Below are positions 44,560-56,963 of a DNA stretch of 64,000 bases, one piece after another. Both the position numbers and the translations under genes were made by a program. Origin of the DNA: Dolomedes plantarius (Eukaryota > Arthropoda > Arachnida > Araneae > Dolomedidae); the NCBI GenBank assembly GCA_907164885.2, contig OU015496.1, positions 139,447,034-139,511,033 of the forward strand. The letters are read 5' to 3'. The number at the start of each line of letters is the position of its first letter. Positions within the stretch are counted from its first letter, which is position 1. The notes under the pieces are model-generated. The model saw only the letters and a program-made list of their open reading frames with translations. It was not told the origin of the DNA and ran no database searches.

Positions 44560-45000
44560 TTTGTCACAGCTTAATCCGGCCTAGAACACATATCCTACCA
44601 CTTTGGGACAACCCCAAATAAAGAAAGCAAAATCTGCGCATTACCATACAATATTGAGACTGAGCTACGGCAGAACAATGCCGTTTTAAAGGGTGAGTAT
44701 GACTGCCTTACAGTAATCCTTTTAGGGGGAGGGGGTATGAATTTTATGGTGGGAAGGGGTAAAGAATAAGAGCTCCTATGGAGTTAGGGGAGCGAGTATC
44801 CCCCCACCACGTATTCACACCATCCGTTATGCTTGTTTAAATGGCCGGTTTAGTTGTGGGTTCGTGTCCACCGTTTAACCAACAGTCAGGAAAATTGATT
44901 AATAGCTCTTTAATAATGCTGGGTAGGTTACAATGGTTGGCTAAAGTTCAGGTTTGGCTCGGAACTTGATGGATCGAGGGAAAATTAAAATCGCGTTTAT
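44560..45000. promoter_or_regulatory. GC-rich island in the Pitx intron with TAATCC words
   Basis: Non-coding, GC-richer than its surroundings. Contains TAATCC (the Pitx/Otx-type site) at 44572-44577 and 44714-44719, and runs of G and C. Candidate enhancer, possibly autoregulatory; inference only. Confidence 0.35.
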
Positions 45001-45130
45001 ATATTGTATTTTCTATATAACTGAGCCTAATAATATTTATGCTGTCATATTTACATGAAAATTGAGATGTGCAATAAATCATAACAAAAAACTTAGATAA
45101 AATGGATATTTTTCGATGTATGTCTTTTGA

Positions 45131-45325
45131 TTTAGGAATTTACAGTTAAAATTGAGAGTATCTTTTTTGACTTTGATTACAAAAGGATGTATGGAATTTA
45201 ATGCGTATGAAGCGCCCATTAAGGAAGGGGAATTTAGGATTTACAGTTGATATTGAGAGCAACTTTTTTGACTTTGATTACAAAAGGATGTCTGTAATTT
45301 AATACGTATGAAACGCCCATTAAGA
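45131..45325. repeat. Tandem duplication, two ~95-bp copies
   Basis: Copies at about 45131-45228 and 45233-45325 (period 102 bp) share TTTTTTGACTTTGATTACAA and most flanking positions, with some substitutions. Confidence 0.85.
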
Positions 45326-47959
45326 ATTCATTTTCTAAAAGGTATAGATATTCTAAAACATAAATAAACATATTATAAGGAAATATTATCATATATAAAC
45401 TTCTGAAACTAAACAAACACGATTCTTGGAGAAAAAAAATTTTAAGTGAAGAAAAATTATATTTTATCGAATGAGTGTACCTACATAATTATGTCTTAGA
45501 CAATGAAATGTCTTTTGAAGATGGGAATTTAAAAAAAAAAATGATAAATAGCAAATATTACACATATAATAATAGTTACAAGACTCATTATGAGATTTTG
45601 TTTTTAATTCTGACTAAATATAAACTACTTTGGTAATTCGATAGCATTTTTTTTCCCCATTTCTTAAAATTCTTCTTGATATTGTACACTGAAATTATTT
45701 TTAAGTTTTTGATTTCAATAAATTCTGAATAGGCAAGCAAAATTTCAGTTATTTTTAAGAAAAACTCGTAAATTTTTCACTGAAATCAAAAGATTAGGCT
45801 GAAGCATTTTGAGGATCCGCATTTACTGTGCATTGTATCCGTTATCGTTACCTTCGCTTCGAATTTTGAAAGACCGCCTTGTGATCTTGTTTTTTGTCAT
45901 TTATATAGAGGTGAAGGAAAAGCTAGTTTTACAGGCATTAAATCAATGTTTTATTTTGGCATAAATGTCAATTAAAATATTTAGCTATTTTTGAAGCACG
46001 ATAGAAATAAACGAAAGAAGATGAAACAAAGAAGCGGTTAAATTTTTTTATAAGCATGCGAAACCTATGAAAATTACCTAGTTTTGAATGCTTGGCTCTC
46101 TGTGTAGGCGTTCTCTGATTCTGTTGCCAAGAAAGAGAGTTATATTTTCTATCGAATTTTGCGGATTGAACTACATTTTTACTGACTTATATAAAAAATA
46201 TAAGATTTTCTTAATATGTAAGAGGTTTTTGATTTAAGTATCTGAACTAAGTTTTCAATAAAATTCATAAAAAGATAGTTATTTAAAAGAATGAACTTAA
46301 TTTAAGAATTACTTTTTCAGATTACAAGTAACAATATATAAATTTCCCACATATGAAATATTATACTTGTTATATGAATAGTTTGATCCTAGCTATTAAG
46401 ATAAACAAGAAAATTTTGTAGATATTACGATTATACATCTAAATTAGAGAGTAGATATTTAATTTAACATCGATTTTAAAATACTAAATCTGTCATGATA
46501 TAAAATTCATGATGTAAGGAATGTCGATAAAAATTATTGATATGATTGATATGGATTAATAATATCTGCATGCATACCTATAACACGCTTAATAGATGTC
46601 GTTTTAACAACGTTTTTCCCTAAATATTCCATATATGAAGTCGATTCTCATTTAGGTGTTACGTTAGATGTATCGGATTGCTAATTTCAGTGTAGCTTAT
46701 TTTTACAGAAATACACAATTTTATCCAAAGATGTGATAAAACAAAATGATTAAGTACCACTGATGCCAAATGATAAAAATGTCAACAATATTTGTATTGC
46801 ATGAATGGTATCGCTGAAAACGTATCAAGCATTGAAAGTATAATACCGATGTTGCACACCCACGTCCTTTCCTTGTGAATATTATCTGAGTACATTGACA
46901 AATTTATCTTACAGAGACATCTTTACAAATGATAAAATCTATGCTTGCTTCTCTGGTCTTCAGGGTATTTAAATATCAAATAAATACGACACCGTTTTCT
47001 TTGATGAAGTAATATCATACGAAACAAATGTGATTTCTAAACATGTGGCCAATGATTCCGTTTATAACTTTAATTTTAGCGAGGAAACAATTAAAAAAAT
47101 AACAATGTCTGCCATTTTATGGCATCTCTTTAAATGTCTGTTTGTTCTGTATTAGATAATTAAGTTCTGTTTTATGAAAAAAGTGCTGTTTTATGTTAAA
47201 TAAATACAAGATTATTTAAACTATCTATATGATGTAGAAGCTTCATAAAATTGTTTTTAAAAAATAAGATGATTTTTAAGGCTGCCCCTGATTGATAAAG
47301 TATTAATAATAATTTTTTAAAAGGCTTTTATAAAGAGTGTGAAGGTTAATTTTTTGCTAACAGAACTTTATAAAATTAACAAATATTAAATTATGAATCA
47401 GTTATTACAATAAAAAAGTTTCTGAAATATTTTAATTTTAAATCATCTCTTTAAATTATATACGTTATTTAATGAAGATATGAGCTGTCAAGTTTCTAAT
47501 TCAAATTGTCTCCAAAGGGTCATTTCAGAGAAATTGCCCCTTTTCATTTATACCACACTCAACATTTGTTTTAGATAAGATACTTCTGGATTTTAATTTC
47601 ATTTTTATGAGGCTTTATTCGCGTTAAAATAGACAATATGTTTTACTTCTTAAGTAACAATTGTTATAAACACTTCTTCATAAATAACTTTACAAGAGAA
47701 ACAATATATTAAGCAGGATTAATACGAATTAAAAATGTCTTGCATAACATCAACATATATGATAAGATGATTTTCAAGTCCGCAGAAAACACTTCATCAT
47801 TTTGTTAAGAATTTTCTGTACACCACATCAAAATCAAAAGCAAGACACACAAATTAAATAATAATTCAAATTATCGTGACTTCTGCAAGCGCCCTTTAAA
47901 TAAACTCAGATATAATTTGTCATATAGTTAAACATTTTGCTCTCGCATCCCCTTTATCC
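45326..47959. other. Pitx intron, no gene seen
   Basis: Very AT-rich; no ORF, repeat or transposon recognised. Confidence 0.5.
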
Positions 47960-48370
47960 AATGCTCCACAAATGGTTTCGGAACAATTCGTTTAGGTATG
48001 AAAGTAATCTCCGGTTCATTCCGGTCCTTTAATTCGCAATCAGTGGCTGGAGAGGGAACGAGTCGTAAAGAGAATCATTCCAAGCTTCGAGTCTCAAGGT
48101 CTTAATCTCCTAATATCTGGAGAGGCCTTCAGATAAGTGAGAAATAAAGCTAGATTAAAACCTTTTTCCTTGCTGCCAGAATTCACTCGTTTCGGCAGGA
48201 TTTGCCGCTCTTCCTTTTTGTTTGCTTTTACCGCCACGTCGCGAAAAAATGGCGACGCGATGCTCGGAACGTTTTGCGTAAGAAGTGGCGTAATTTAAAT
48301 GAACGCAGAAATGTTTCTTCAGTGGATTAGGGGGGAATTACTTTAACGGCCTTCGGTTTAACAGCAGTAA
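47960..48370. promoter_or_regulatory. GC-rich island in the Pitx intron
   Basis: Sharp rise in G+C. Includes an inverted repeat ACGTCGCG..CGCGTCGC-like hairpin (CGTCGC gaaaaaatg GCGACG, about 48237-48257) and GGATTA (reverse of TAATCC) at 48324-48329. No coding evidence. Candidate enhancer. Confidence 0.35.
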
Positions 48371-49685
48371 ATGTTCAAGAATATGCACATAAACAGTTTT
48401 CCTGGAAAGAATGCTGCCTCTTAATTGCTGTTTTCTTTATGAAGTAACGTGCATGATGTTGTGGCTTTCAGAAAGATCTTTTTGCATTGATTTAAGCGTG
48501 CAACGAAACTTTAGTACTAATTGAATGAGATTAGTTCTTGTTTGTTCCGAAAAGTATAGGTTCTCGTACGGAGTTTAATGGATAGAGCATGTGTTTATAA
48601 ATATGAGGGTTTCCTAATTTAAATTTTATGCGAAGAATAGTGTTGGAAGGCAAGACTAATAAAAAGTAATTGGATATAAAGGTTTATTGGAGAAATTTCC
48701 TTCAAACGTTTAGAGATTAAGGTGGCAGTGAAGAAAGAATGGAGTCAGAATATTATAGTATAATATATAGCAAAGACCTTTTTTTATTTTTGGGGAAGCA
48801 CAGGTATTTCAACTAAAACACAATTATAAGAATTTCCATAATTATAAATGCAACATAATACAGCATGTGTTGAATTATTTCATCAAACATGTCACACTCG
48901 AGAATACTGTGTAGTGAGTATCGTATACGATTTCTGCTTCAAAACAAAGGCAATGTTGTCCTTGCAAATGCAGATTCCGTAAGTACGTACTTCTATGAAT
49001 TCCTACATCCCATCTATATAACAGTATGTGTTCAAATTTCAATGACACAATGTTTATTTGTTAGAACTACCAAGATCTCTGAATTTGGGAAACTTTAGCT
49101 ACAATAAGCTTCCATATATATATATATATAACCATACCAAACTGCATTAATTCCGTTGGCAGCTAAAACGTAATTAACCGAGAAGTATTTTTCTGAATCT
49201 TTACTTATGGGCTCAGATCGTGTCTTGTTACCATATATAGTTTACCAATTTCATGACAATCTTACGAGGTACAAATTTATTTATCGATCCACTTGGATGG
49301 CTAAAAATGGCCTGATTACTAATATAATCCAATAATACTTCTAACAGAACTATTTTACCTCTCATTCATTCTTTAATTTACTCACACCGCGAAGCCTTAT
49401 AAAGGTCAGCCATTAATGTAATTATTCAGTAGGGTTTTTACCAGTTAAAATCGATGAAATAAATGGAGTTTTTTGGAAAGACACAGCCTAGAACTTAATG
49501 AGAATCATTATTTAATGTACACCATATTCCGCTCAGTTATGTTCTGAGTCAAGGATCTATGTTAAAAGTATTAAAGCAATATATTTCTATATTTCATATA
49601 GAGTAAGAACTATAAGTACTGGTGAGTGTTATAATGTATGTTTCATAAAACGTCTGCAAGCCAATAACATTAATCAGTGCGAAAT
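48371..49685. other. Pitx intron, no gene seen
   Basis: AT-rich, a short TA run at about 49112-49130, nothing else. Confidence 0.5.
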
Positions 49686-49820
49686 GAAAATCATATATCA
49701 CCACTACCGATTGTGGTCACGTGGCGTTTATCCTCCGTATATGTTATTTAAAGGAAACGTTGGGGCTGGGCACGTGACCTGGCGAAGACCCTGACTTCTA
49801 TCCTTTGATGATTTTAGAAT
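49686..49820. promoter_or_regulatory. Small putative enhancer with two CACGTG E-boxes
   Basis: GC-richer patch with CACGTG at 49718-49723 and 49771-49776 and a TCF/LEF-type CTTTGATG at about 49803-49810, in otherwise AT-rich intron. Confidence 0.3.
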
Positions 49821-50580
49821 ACTGAATAAAATACTAAAGAACAGTAAAATGGTTGTACCGTATACGTTGTCAACGTAATAAGAAGTTATGCATTAATCAA
49901 ACGAAATGAAAAACTAAGCTTTTACGCAGTGTGAATAATTATTAGGTTTAGCAGGGATTAATAGTTTCAGTGCATTTTTTATAGTATTGCACTGCAATAT
50001 TTTTCTTCTTATTATATATATGTTGAGCATAAACGTGAAATCATCTCATGTTGAATCAAATGAAAATTTTTCAGAACGTACTAGAAGCATGCATTTTGCC
50101 TAAAATAGAACTGTTAATCACCATCTCAGTAGTTTTTGTCCTTCATTACAGTATTAAATCTCATTTGTAACACATAAACTTTTTTAGACTAACTTAACAG
50201 TTTCATAATTTTTTTCTATTTTTCCAACAAAGTGTCTTTCACAATGTTTAGCCCAGTAATATCACTTTAAGAGCATCGTACTTTAGTTTCATTGTCTCAT
50301 GAAGTGTCTACTGATAATGGCAGATGAGTAAAAGAAACTATCGTGCTCCAATCTGCTCATTACCTGTGCACTGGCCTACGATTAAATTTTCCTATATTAA
50401 TATACATACATACATTAGTACGTATTTTGGATATTTGGTGAACTGAACTATATATTAGAGAGATTCTAAGAAATTAACAAAAAATCTATTTATATCCTTT
50501 TTTTTCACGACATCAGATAAATTTACAAAAAAGTTACTAGCCCATCTTAAGAATCGGATGAAATTCGAGATTTTGGTGTG
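49821..50580. other. Pitx intron, no gene seen
   Basis: AT-rich; no feature recognised. Confidence 0.5.
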
Positions 50581-50898
50581 AAAAAGTCTCTGTGCTTCTA
50601 GATTGAGGAACCGTAATTTTCAATTTATTCAAAGTGTCTTCTTGCCCTATTTCAAGATGCAATTTTACGTCTTTCTTCCGTATAGAGAACTGGTCTAGTT
50701 GTACATTGAAATAACGATTTTCAACCGATTTTCAAAATTTTCGTCTTGTGGGTCCTCTTTCATGCTAAACTTATAATGAGGAAAACAACTGTGTAAGGAG
50801 TGGTCAAATCAGCTTCAGTTTTCAGATTCACGACCGACATCTGAAACAGCCGTAAAAACCTGAATGATTCTTCAATCTAGAAGCAGAGAGACTTTTTT
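50581..50898. mobile_element. Unclassified MITE (318 bp)
   Basis: Terminal inverted repeats AAAAAGTCTCTGTGCTTCTA... (50581 on) and, on the other strand, AAAAAGTCTCTCTGCTTCTA...; they match over at least 26 bp with one mismatch, continuing TTGA. Non-coding interior. No clear target duplication, so superfamily unknown. Confidence 0.7.
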
Positions 50899-52114
50899 GA
50901 ACTATATATGGAGTAAATTTCCCTGGCAGTTATGTCTCTATTTGTTGGGGGTGATCTGCTTTCAGTAAGTACTCCTTTACCAGCAAATTAGCAGTCTCAT
51001 TACTATATAAAGGAATGTGATAAGATATTCAACTGTAAGCAAATAGAGTTAATGCGTTTCAGACATGACATGGATAAAATCCGGATACGTCTGTCCAAAA
51101 TATATTGCTAAGATTTAAGGTGCTGTATAGAACTTTGCTATCAGTCATAAGGCAAGTATAACCTTTCCCTGAAGACGCAGAACATTTCATAGCCTCTATA
51201 AGAGCAAAAATATCTGATCGAAAAGCCGAAGGATGATCCGCATCTCAATTTTTACTGTACAGTCACCGTCCATTCCTTCATAAATCTGCCGCTGTTTCTC
51301 CTATTCGAGTATAGTTTGATGTCGCCAGTATATATTTGAAGAGCAAAATCTGAGATTTCATTAATAAGAGCAAGCCGTTCTAGTAGTTCAAGATTTGTTT
51401 TTTAGCATTTGATTTAATATTTTTCGCAGTAATTGGCATTGGAAAGCAAATTAGTAGAATCTAGAAACTTTTAGGAAAAAATTATTCAATATCAATAGTT
51501 CCTCAAACCCAACTTTTAATTATGGCTAGGAGGACTATCTCATTTCAGTCTTTTAAAAACAACATGAGCTGTAGCTTTAAACTGTGTTACATCAGGAAGA
51601 AAATATTTTTTCTAATTATCATCAGTTCGTTGAAAATGGTGTCAAGGAAAAAAGAAGACACAAATTATAAGATTTAACCAGACGGAACTAACTTTTCGAA
51701 TCCATGGAATTGTTTTTAAAGCTCTTGTTTTTAGTTTTTGATGTCTATCTTTACAGATAACATCTAAATGATAAGCAAATGCATTCTCCTTATCTTAATG
51801 AGAAAGGTTTGAACCCCGTTAACTATACCCTGCTCATAAATGAGCTATTGCCATTATTTATATTTTATTGTGAGCATAATTTTCTTTTTACTATTCTCTA
51901 ATGTACTGAGGGACAGAGAGTCATAGTTTAATTTGCTACATAAATGCAATTGTGTAGGTTATTTTTCTTCCCTGCCTGGATAACAGAGGATTAAAATTTA
52001 TATCAAACAAATATGTAAAATATATTACCTGCCTACAAAAAGAGCAATTTTAGAAAAATCATATATTTATTGATTGGTTGCTATATTGGTTGAAATTGGT
52101 TGAAACATAATTAT

Positions 52115-52117
<3 letters not shown>
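50899..52117. other. Pitx intron, no gene seen
   Basis: AT-rich; nothing supported. Confidence 0.5.

Positions 52118-52158
<41 letters not shown>
52118..52158. repeat. (TA)n tract beside a transposon
   Basis: TA run ending at the left end of the Tc1-like element. Confidence 0.95.
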
Positions 52159-52161
<3 letters not shown>

Positions 52162-53387
52162 TGAAGTGTCACTGAATTAGGGATAGCAAAGCCTATGCAA
52201 TTTGTGTAGCGCTGCGCATCATGTATGCGCAAGTGAGGGCACTGTGGTAACTGCATATATAGCGGGTACTGTGGTTGTCACAGTGGTTGTTCTGAATTAG
52301 TTGTTGGAATTTCTAGTATGGGTAAACTGCCTGATTTAGACGCCTTCGATCGTGGACAAATCGTAGGTGCGCGACGCTGGGGCCATTCGATTTCCGAAAT
52401 CGCCAGACAGCTAGGATTTTCAAGGTCGACAGTGTGAAGAGTATACCAAGAATACATGGATGGTGGAAAAAAAACTAGCGATCGGGAAAACTGCAAAGGA
52501 CAATTAGCCTTGACAGTGCGTGGTGAGAGACGGCTCAGGCGTATTGTACGTAGCCAGCGAAGCCAAACATTAGTTCAAATTACCACCCAGTTTAATGACG
52601 GTGACAGTCGTACAGTCAGTAAACGGACTGTGCAACGCTCGCTTCACCGTATGGGTTTCGGGAGCCGTCGACATACGAGAGTACCATTGCTCTATAATCG
52701 TCATCGGGCTGCACATCTTGCCTGGGCAAGAGAGCACAGAGACTGGAGTGTAGAGGACTGGAAACGAGTAGCATGAGTGATGAGTCTCGATTCCGACTAC
52801 TTAACGCCGACGGGAGGCTGAGAATATGGCGTCAGGCTCATGAAGCCATGGATCCTGCATGCCTGGCTGGAACTGTACAAGGGCATGGTGGCTCAATCAT
52901 GGTCTGGGGTGTTTTTTCGTGGCACAGTTAGGGATCTTTGGTGCGTGTACCAACCTCCCTCAATGCAATTCGGTACGTAGAGTTGCTGGGTGATCACCTC
53001 CATCCGTTTATGCTGTTCTGTTATCCGCACGGTAATGGAGTTTTCCAGCAAGACAACTGTACCTCTCACAAGTCCCGGTTGGCTACTGGCTGGTTGGATG
53101 AGCATTCCTCTGACTTCTCTGTCATGAATTGGCAACCTAGAAGCCCAGAATTAAATCCTATTGAGCATCTTTGGGATGTTTTGGAACAAGGTGTGAAAGG
53201 CCATCACACAGCACCAAACAACCTTACTGAATTATGGACAGCTTTAGCCAATATGTGGCAAGCCATTCCCGTGGAACGTTTCCAGAAACTTGTTGAATCT
53301 ATGCCTCGTCGTGGCAGCCGTTATGAAGGCCAGAGGAGGCCCAACTCGTTACTAGGTAGGTATCCCTAATTCAGTGGCACTTCAGTG
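52159..53387 (+). mobile_element. Tc1-like element, family B, second copy (1229 bp)
   Basis: Ends CACTGAAGTGTCACTGAATT and complement, flanked by TA within (TA)n. Nearly the same sequence as 11397-12612 in the opposite orientation, so the two copies form a long inverted pair 40 kb apart. Confidence 0.92.
52318..53369 (+). pseudogene. Tc1-like transposase, family B, DD36E, inactivated
   Basis: From ATG at 52318 ([17 protein letters not shown]) through an HTH ([15 protein letters not shown]). A TGA follows at about 52435. DNA-binding domain continues (RTVSKRTVQRSLHRMG). The first catalytic D is in SDESRF after a one-base loss near 52775. GGSIMVWGVFSWHS is then broken by TAG; FQQDNCTSH and SPELNPIEHLWD carry the second D and the E, 36 residues apart. 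A frameshift in the last 20 residues (MPRRGSRYEGQRRP) destroys the usual C-terminus. Different lesions from the 11.4-kb copy. Confidence 0.88.
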
Positions 53388-53397
53388 TATATATGTA

Positions 53398-53447
<50 letters not shown>
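53388..53447. repeat. (TA)n tract between two elements
   Basis: TA-rich run with two TG interruptions, separating the Tc1-like element from the pogo MITE. Confidence 0.95.
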
Positions 53448-53450
<3 letters not shown>

Positions 53451-53620
53451 TGGAATCTCGATCGATCGTTCTCCGAATCACCGTTTTTCCGTATATGTCG
53501 TTTACTTCACCCAGTCCCGATGATCATACTGTTTTGTTATGTTCCCGCATCTATCGTTTTCCCGTATTTATCGTTCAGTTTACTCGGTCCCTTGGAAAAC
53601 GATAGATCGAGATTCCACTA
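53448..53620. mobile_element. pogo-like MITE (173 bp)
   Basis: Inverted ends CAGTGGAATCTCGATCGATC and (complement) TAGTGGAATCTCGATCTATC, with TA on each side and CGTTTTCC-type words mirrored inside. Too short to code. Confidence 0.8.
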
Positions 53621-53939
53621 TATATATATATATATAGCTCTTCCCAAACTTGAGTCGCCCTCAGAAACCGAACAGAGCCCAACCTCTCTCAGAGAGATAG
53701 CTTCAATTCCCTCCCCCACACTGTAACTCCCCATGGGGTTTAAGGGATGGGATGACCTTGGTCCTAGGATCGCAAAGCTCTCCCCTTTCTACGGATTCTG
53801 GGAAAACGTTTTTCGAATTCTCAGAAAGAAGAATCTGGACATTACAGCCTCAGTGAACGATGCAACAATCGCCCAACTTCCGCGTCTCACTCGTTCACTT
53901 TAAGAGAGTAGCTGGTAATAAAAGCGAAAGTGAGGAAGG
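53621..53939. other. Unassigned GC-richer segment
   Basis: Contains a short TA run (to 53636) and then about 300 bp of GC-richer sequence with no recognisable coding potential; possibly an untranslated part of the neighbouring retroelement or another repeat. Confidence 0.3.
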
Positions 53940-54816
53940 CGGGGCGAAAAGGTTAAAAGCAGATTTATATAAACAAGTTAGGTAATTTTGAAATTTAACA
54001 ATATTAAAATCATAATCTGATCTTTTATCATATAAGTCAAATGTATAATTGCAATTTGAATTTAATTTAATGTTAATATCTAAAAAGTTTACATTAATAT
54101 TATTTTTGCTACTTTGTATTAGTTCCAGATTATGAGGGTAAAAATATAGGGATTTATAATTATTACTTTTATTAATTACAATTATATCATCAATATATCT
54201 AAATGTTTTGTAACTGCTGATATCAATATTATTTATATTATCAACTTCAAAATAATGTAAGTATAAATTGGCTAGCATACTAGAAGCATTTCCACCTTGT
54301 GGTACACCTTTAGTCTGTAAGTCTATACTATTATTGTGTATAATATAATTATGTTTAGTAACGAAATCTAAGAGCCTATTGAAATGAGAAAGATTACTTT
54401 CTTTGCTTAAGTATTGAAAATTATTTTGTACTAACTTTATTATTACTCTATTTAAATCATTTATATTGATATTATTGAATAAATCTTTTAAATAAAAAGT
54501 AACAATTGATTTACAATTAACTAATGTTTGTAGTTTTCTAATTAGACTCAATCTATTATCAATTATACCACAAACACCAGAAGATATTATTTTATAAATT
54601 AATTTAAGGTAATCTAATAATATAACACTTACTTTAGTAGCATAAATGTTGTGACCACAGGTTATGCTCTAAAAGCAATAGGTGTTTTATGAAACTTAGG
54701 AACTAAAGTGATATACGGAAAGTGATAGTTAACTGCTGTTATACCTAGAAGTTTATATTTTGCAATAATTTTCTTAATAATAATACAGGTAGTTTCTCTT
54801 AAAGGCTGAAAAAGAT

Positions 54817-54855
<39 letters not shown>

Positions 54856-54920
54856 TCTTATGATCCCATGACTTTATATAATAAAGGATCATGACAAGTT
54901 TAAAATAATGCATCATGTGT
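53940..54920 (-). pseudogene. Penelope-like reverse transcriptase fragment
   Basis: Minus-strand RT. First FPYITLVPKFHKTPIAFRA (54662-54720), then after a frameshift ITCGHNIYATK and a long open stretch (ATG or alternative start about 54551). This has FYLKDLFNNI (motif A), KGVPQGGNASSMLANLYL (motif B) and RYIDDIIVI (catalytic YIDD), then NFLDINIKLN. The PKFHKxPxxFRP and PQGG/YIDD style resembles Penelope-like RTs more than jockey-type LINEs. No GIY-YIG endonuclease is seen. A (TA)n tract interrupts the 5' part (about 54820-54850), and one frameshift plus a foreign 3' tail show it is dead. Confidence 0.65.
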
Positions 54921-55198
54921 TTCTTCTCTTTGACTCATAAAATTTAACATTTTAAATGGTTCTTAAATTCAGAAATACATGAGGATTTTTTAACTGTCAG
55001 CATTTTAGTAAACGAAAGCAAACGAACACATTAACAAATATATGAGCATGCAAATATTGCTTGTCCACACATTAAAAGTACATATGAGTACTTTTGTGCT
55101 TGGACATGCAAAATAGGTATACATATGTTTACACTCACACGTACGCACCCATGTATACTTGAAAGCTAGCTCATTTCTTCATTCTCTTGCAATATATA
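54921..55198. other. No gene seen
   Basis: AT-rich spacer before the next transposon. Confidence 0.5.
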
Positions 55199-56499
55199 CA
55201 AAAGGTCGTTCGCACTTTATGGAAACGATTTTGATAGTTAAGTTTTATGTATAAATGCCGTATTTTTTGCAGTGATTTGCTTTTATCTGATAGCTATGGT
55301 TCTTGACAATAGCTCTAGTTCAAATTTTCCATGAAAGTAAACTTTTTCTTACTACTGTCATGTCAGTTTTACCTCATTCCTCTTGGACCGTTTCCGAAAG
55401 TCCGTTCAGTGTTCTTGAATGCCATTTTCCTAAGGCTCGTTGTAATAAACTGGAAGCGCAAAAGTCCATTGGAGAAGCGTCAGGTGATTTTACAGGTATT
55501 TCATTAAATGGGATACACTTTATTCCTGTTTATGATTCTTTCTTTACTAAATCAGCGGGGGTTGATTTAAACGTGTGACTAGAGGCTTTGCCCATATGAA
55601 GCTCCATTTTAGAAATGTCCTTTCCATATGCTGGAATTTTTTCTTCAAAAATTGGTTCTAAAATATTCTTCTGATAGTAGAGTGAATTAATTCTGGCTTT
55701 ACTTGACACTTTTTGATTTTTAATTTGCCATTGTAACAAAATCCTGCAACTATCATGAGTCCCTTTGGGAACTTTTCTGTACACTGACGAAGCCATTTCG
55801 TACGGTCATTCCCGTCAGTTGAGCAATAGAATAGAGATCTTTTTTTTATTACATTCACTTAAATACACCCATGCCTCACCGAGTGTTACCACAAATTTCC
55901 ATTATTCAGAAGCTAGGTGTTTTTCATATAATTTTCTACAATTTATTTTTCTTTCAGCAATATACTTTGGCAAAAACAGATGAACTTTATGTTTAAACAT
56001 CTTTTTTAACTTCAAATCTTTATGAATGATTTTACTTACAGTGCCAGAAGACATTCCTAGTTTCGATGCAATGGATCTCTGAGTCGGCGGATTTTCTTTT
56101 AGGATCAGAGACTTCACTTTCTTCATATTTACTTGCGTTCGAATAGTCTTAGGATGAGGCTCCGTGGTTAGGATTTCATTTTTACTTTCAGTTAGACGTT
56201 TTTTCCTTTCAACTTTAATATAGTATAAATACCTTTTTTTGAAATGCCATAACCGCGATTTTTCCACCGCTTTAAATTTTGTTGATACGAATATTTCTCC
56301 TCGGAAAGCGCAGTTACGTAACCTTCGAGCCATTTATCAATTATAGGAGCCATTTTCAGAATAAATCTTTTATTTTACATTCCAATCAAAACAAAACAGT
56401 AGCAGACGATTATTCTGAAGTTGCCAGATTTTTATCTCAAAATGCAAACGACATAAATAAATTACAAAATCGTTTCCATAAAGTGCGAACGACCTTCTG
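55199..56499 (-). mobile_element. rosa-type (DD41D) mariner relative, decayed copy (1301 bp)
   Basis: Ends CAAAAGGTCGTTCGCACTTT and (complement) CAGAAGGTCGTTCGCACTTT, flanked by TA. Inverted repeats match over about 35 bp, ending CGATTTTG. The minus-strand transposase is broken. Confidence 0.85.
55270..56353 (-). pseudogene. DD41D (rosa-type) transposase with two catalytic residues lost
   Basis: Starts at ATG 56353-56351 (MAPIIDKWLEGYVTALSEEKYS). The HTH segment includes NPPTQRSIASKLGMSSGTVS. The first catalytic site reads VVTLGEAWVY instead of the family IDE, so D is replaced by G. The second reads LHMGKASSHT where the sister element has HQDKASS, again D to G. The third, KSPDASPMDFCA, is present. 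At least one frameshift near 56300 and several stops in the last third. Two independent active-site losses indicate long inactivity. Confidence 0.8.
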
Positions 56500-56723
56500 T
56501 ATTTATAATGATGACTCGTGGTTATTATTTGATCTCAAACATCATGAATTTATCTAGATTAAATTATCTTCAACTTTATTTTTATGATATCTGCCTTTGG
56601 TTGTACAATAGTACTTTGTTGTTGTTTCTAATCTTCAGGAGCTTCAGGAAGAGTAATAGTAACTACAGTACTTGGGCCGGGCCCTCCACTTTGTTTCTAA
56701 TCCTCTGGCCTCCGAATATAAAT
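56500..56723. other. Possible 3' untranslated part of the LINE fragment
   Basis: In minus orientation this follows the LINE stop codon and is GC-richer near 56660-56720; limits unclear. Confidence 0.3.
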
Positions 56724-56963
56724 TCAGGTGAGATCCATGAGGTTGACTAGGGCATAATCAAGGAGAAGAGGGTTTGTTATGAGATCTTCTCTGGTAAGGC
56801 CCAGACACTCGAAAATGTGCTCCGGGGAGGCCTGCCGGACATGGCACTTACTGCAGATAGAAAAGACCTTTCTTACCCCGTCAAATGAAGGGCTCCTGAG
56901 ACAAAAGTACGAAAATGTACTTTTTGGTTTTTTCAGACATGCATCTAAATTACTACAAAACAC
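56724..56963 (-). pseudogene. LINE ORF2 C-terminal tail (5'-truncated insertion)
   Basis: About 79 residues ending in a stop. They show CSKCHVRQASPEHIFECLGL followed by TREDL and LVNLMDLT, the cysteine/histidine-containing tail that ends the RT/RNase-H ORF of many arthropod jockey-type LINEs. Nothing of the RT is found upstream, so it is a short 5'-truncated copy, as is usual for LINEs. Confidence 0.6.
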
